From Planctomycetaceae bacterium (lineage in GTDB: Bacteria; Planctomycetota; Planctomycetia; Pirellulales; UBA1268), in NCBI GenBank assembly GCA_947440895.1, contig CANETO010000123.1, forward strand, positions 1-6,361: 6,361 bases of DNA. Reading direction: 5' to 3'. The translations under genes were made by a program, and so were the position numbers. This document shows positions 5,995 through 6,361 of the stretch, piece after piece (the stretch's first letter is position 1; each line of letters begins with the position of its first letter). Under the pieces are notes generated by a model. That model did no database searches. It was not told where the DNA came from and saw only the letters and a list, made by a program, of their open reading frames with translations.

Positions 5995-6361
5995 GTCTGG
6001 GCTCCCTACTCGTTGGCTCCGGTTCCGTCAGCAGGCCGCGGGCCGCCACCAGATATTCCATGCCCGACCAGACCGTGGACGCCACCGCGGCCCAGGCGGC
6101 CGCACTGGCGAGCGTCCGCATACTCACGCCGCCAAACGACTGCTCCGGCGCAGCTCTGGCAAAAAGTTCGAGCGCGATCGCCGCACACTGGAGCACCATC
6201 TTGAGCTTGCCGGAAAACGCCGCGGAGAAATCGTGCCCGGTGCGTTCCATCTCGGCGCGGATGGCCGTCACCACCAGTTCCCGCACCACGACCACCACCG
6301 CCATCCAGGGCAGAATGGCCGACGCGCCGCCCCGTGCCGCCAGGAGAATAAAGCCGCCGCA
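5975..6361 (-). CDS. pgsA: CDP-diacylglycerol-glycerol-3-phosphate 3-phosphatidyltransferase, C-terminal part (start outside window)
   Basis: The frame is open to the window edge, giving 128 visible residues before TGA at 5975-5977. The visible part begins in a hydrophobic segment (GGFILLAARG), then a membrane strand AVVVVVRELVVTAIR (21-35), the loop AEMERTGHDFSAAFSGKLKMVLQ with Gly51-Lys52-x-Lys54, and two more hydrophobic segments. The R-E-L-V-V-T-x-I-R and S-G-K-L-K-x-V-L-Q stretches are characteristic of PgsA rather than other CDP-alcohol transferases. PgsA makes phosphatidylglycerophosphate from CDP-diacylglycerol and glycerol-3-phosphate in the cytoplasmic membrane, the committed step to phosphatidylglycerol and cardiolipin. 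The catalytic DGxxARxxxxxxxxGxxxDxxxD motif lies upstream, outside the window, so it cannot be checked. The C terminus is a charged tail (TEPEPTSREPRHGDRDS) overlapping the next gene. Confidence 0.87.
   Translation of the reverse strand, partial: CGGFILLAARGGASAILPWMAVVVVVRELVVTAIRAEMERTGHDFSAAFSGKLKMVLQCAAIALELFARAAPEQSFGGVSMRTLASAAAWAAVASTVWSGMEYLVAARGLLTEPEPTSREPRHGDRDS
6002..6007 (-). promoter_or_regulatory. Shine-Dalgarno sequence of the CPBP protease gene
   Basis: AGGGAG on the minus strand, with a 7-nt spacer to ATG 5994, inside the 3' end of pgsA. It favours this ATG over the internal ATG at 5970, which lacks such a site, and so supports the 20-bp gene overlap. Confidence 0.6.

Overview
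The window reads as a high-GC, gene-dense bacterial chromosome segment with seven genes and almost no spare DNA. A planctomycete is my best guess. The reasons are the truncated DUF1570-like metallopeptidase tail at the left edge (a family I associate with planctomycetes), several genes with poor or no Shine-Dalgarno sequence, and lipid-A-type acyltransferase and Rieske proteins with the look of that phylum. This is an inference from protein style, because no rRNA or other phylogenetic marker is present. I see no tRNA, CRISPR array, insertion sequence, prophage gene or toxin-antitoxin pair.

Left half, plus strand. The 3' part of a putative gluzincin-type peptidase ends at 420. After a 65-bp gap comes an OmpR/PhoB-type response regulator (486-1154). 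The gene for its membrane histidine kinase (1147-2628) overlaps it by 8 bp, so the two form one regulator-sensor operon. The regulator's start codon sits 6 nt downstream of a TATAGT box and has no nearby ribosome-binding site, so its mRNA may be leaderless or nearly so. The kinase carries an atypical phosphoacceptor box (HQVLSP).

Right half, minus strand, in transcription order from the right edge: the C-terminal part of a PgsA-type phosphatidylglycerophosphate synthase (5975-6361, cut by the window), a CPBP/CAAX-protease-family membrane protein (5113-5994, overlapping pgsA by 20 bp), and an LpxL/HtrB-type lysophospholipid acyltransferase (4027-4959). A 119-bp gap with a tandem repeat inside an inverted repeat follows. 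Then come a small Rieske [2Fe-2S] ferredoxin-like protein (3569-3907) and a two-domain GNAT acetyltransferase (2625-3572), overlapping by 4 bp in a GTGA junction. The first three are membrane or envelope-lipid genes; the Rieske-GNAT pair looks like a separate, translationally coupled unit of unknown purpose.

The plus- and minus-strand operons converge tail to tail. The kinase and acetyltransferase stop codons share one CTAG palindrome, flanked by two short inverted repeats. Overall this looks like ordinary housekeeping and regulatory DNA. I do not see a convincing undescribed system; the observations listed are modest, sequence-level ones.
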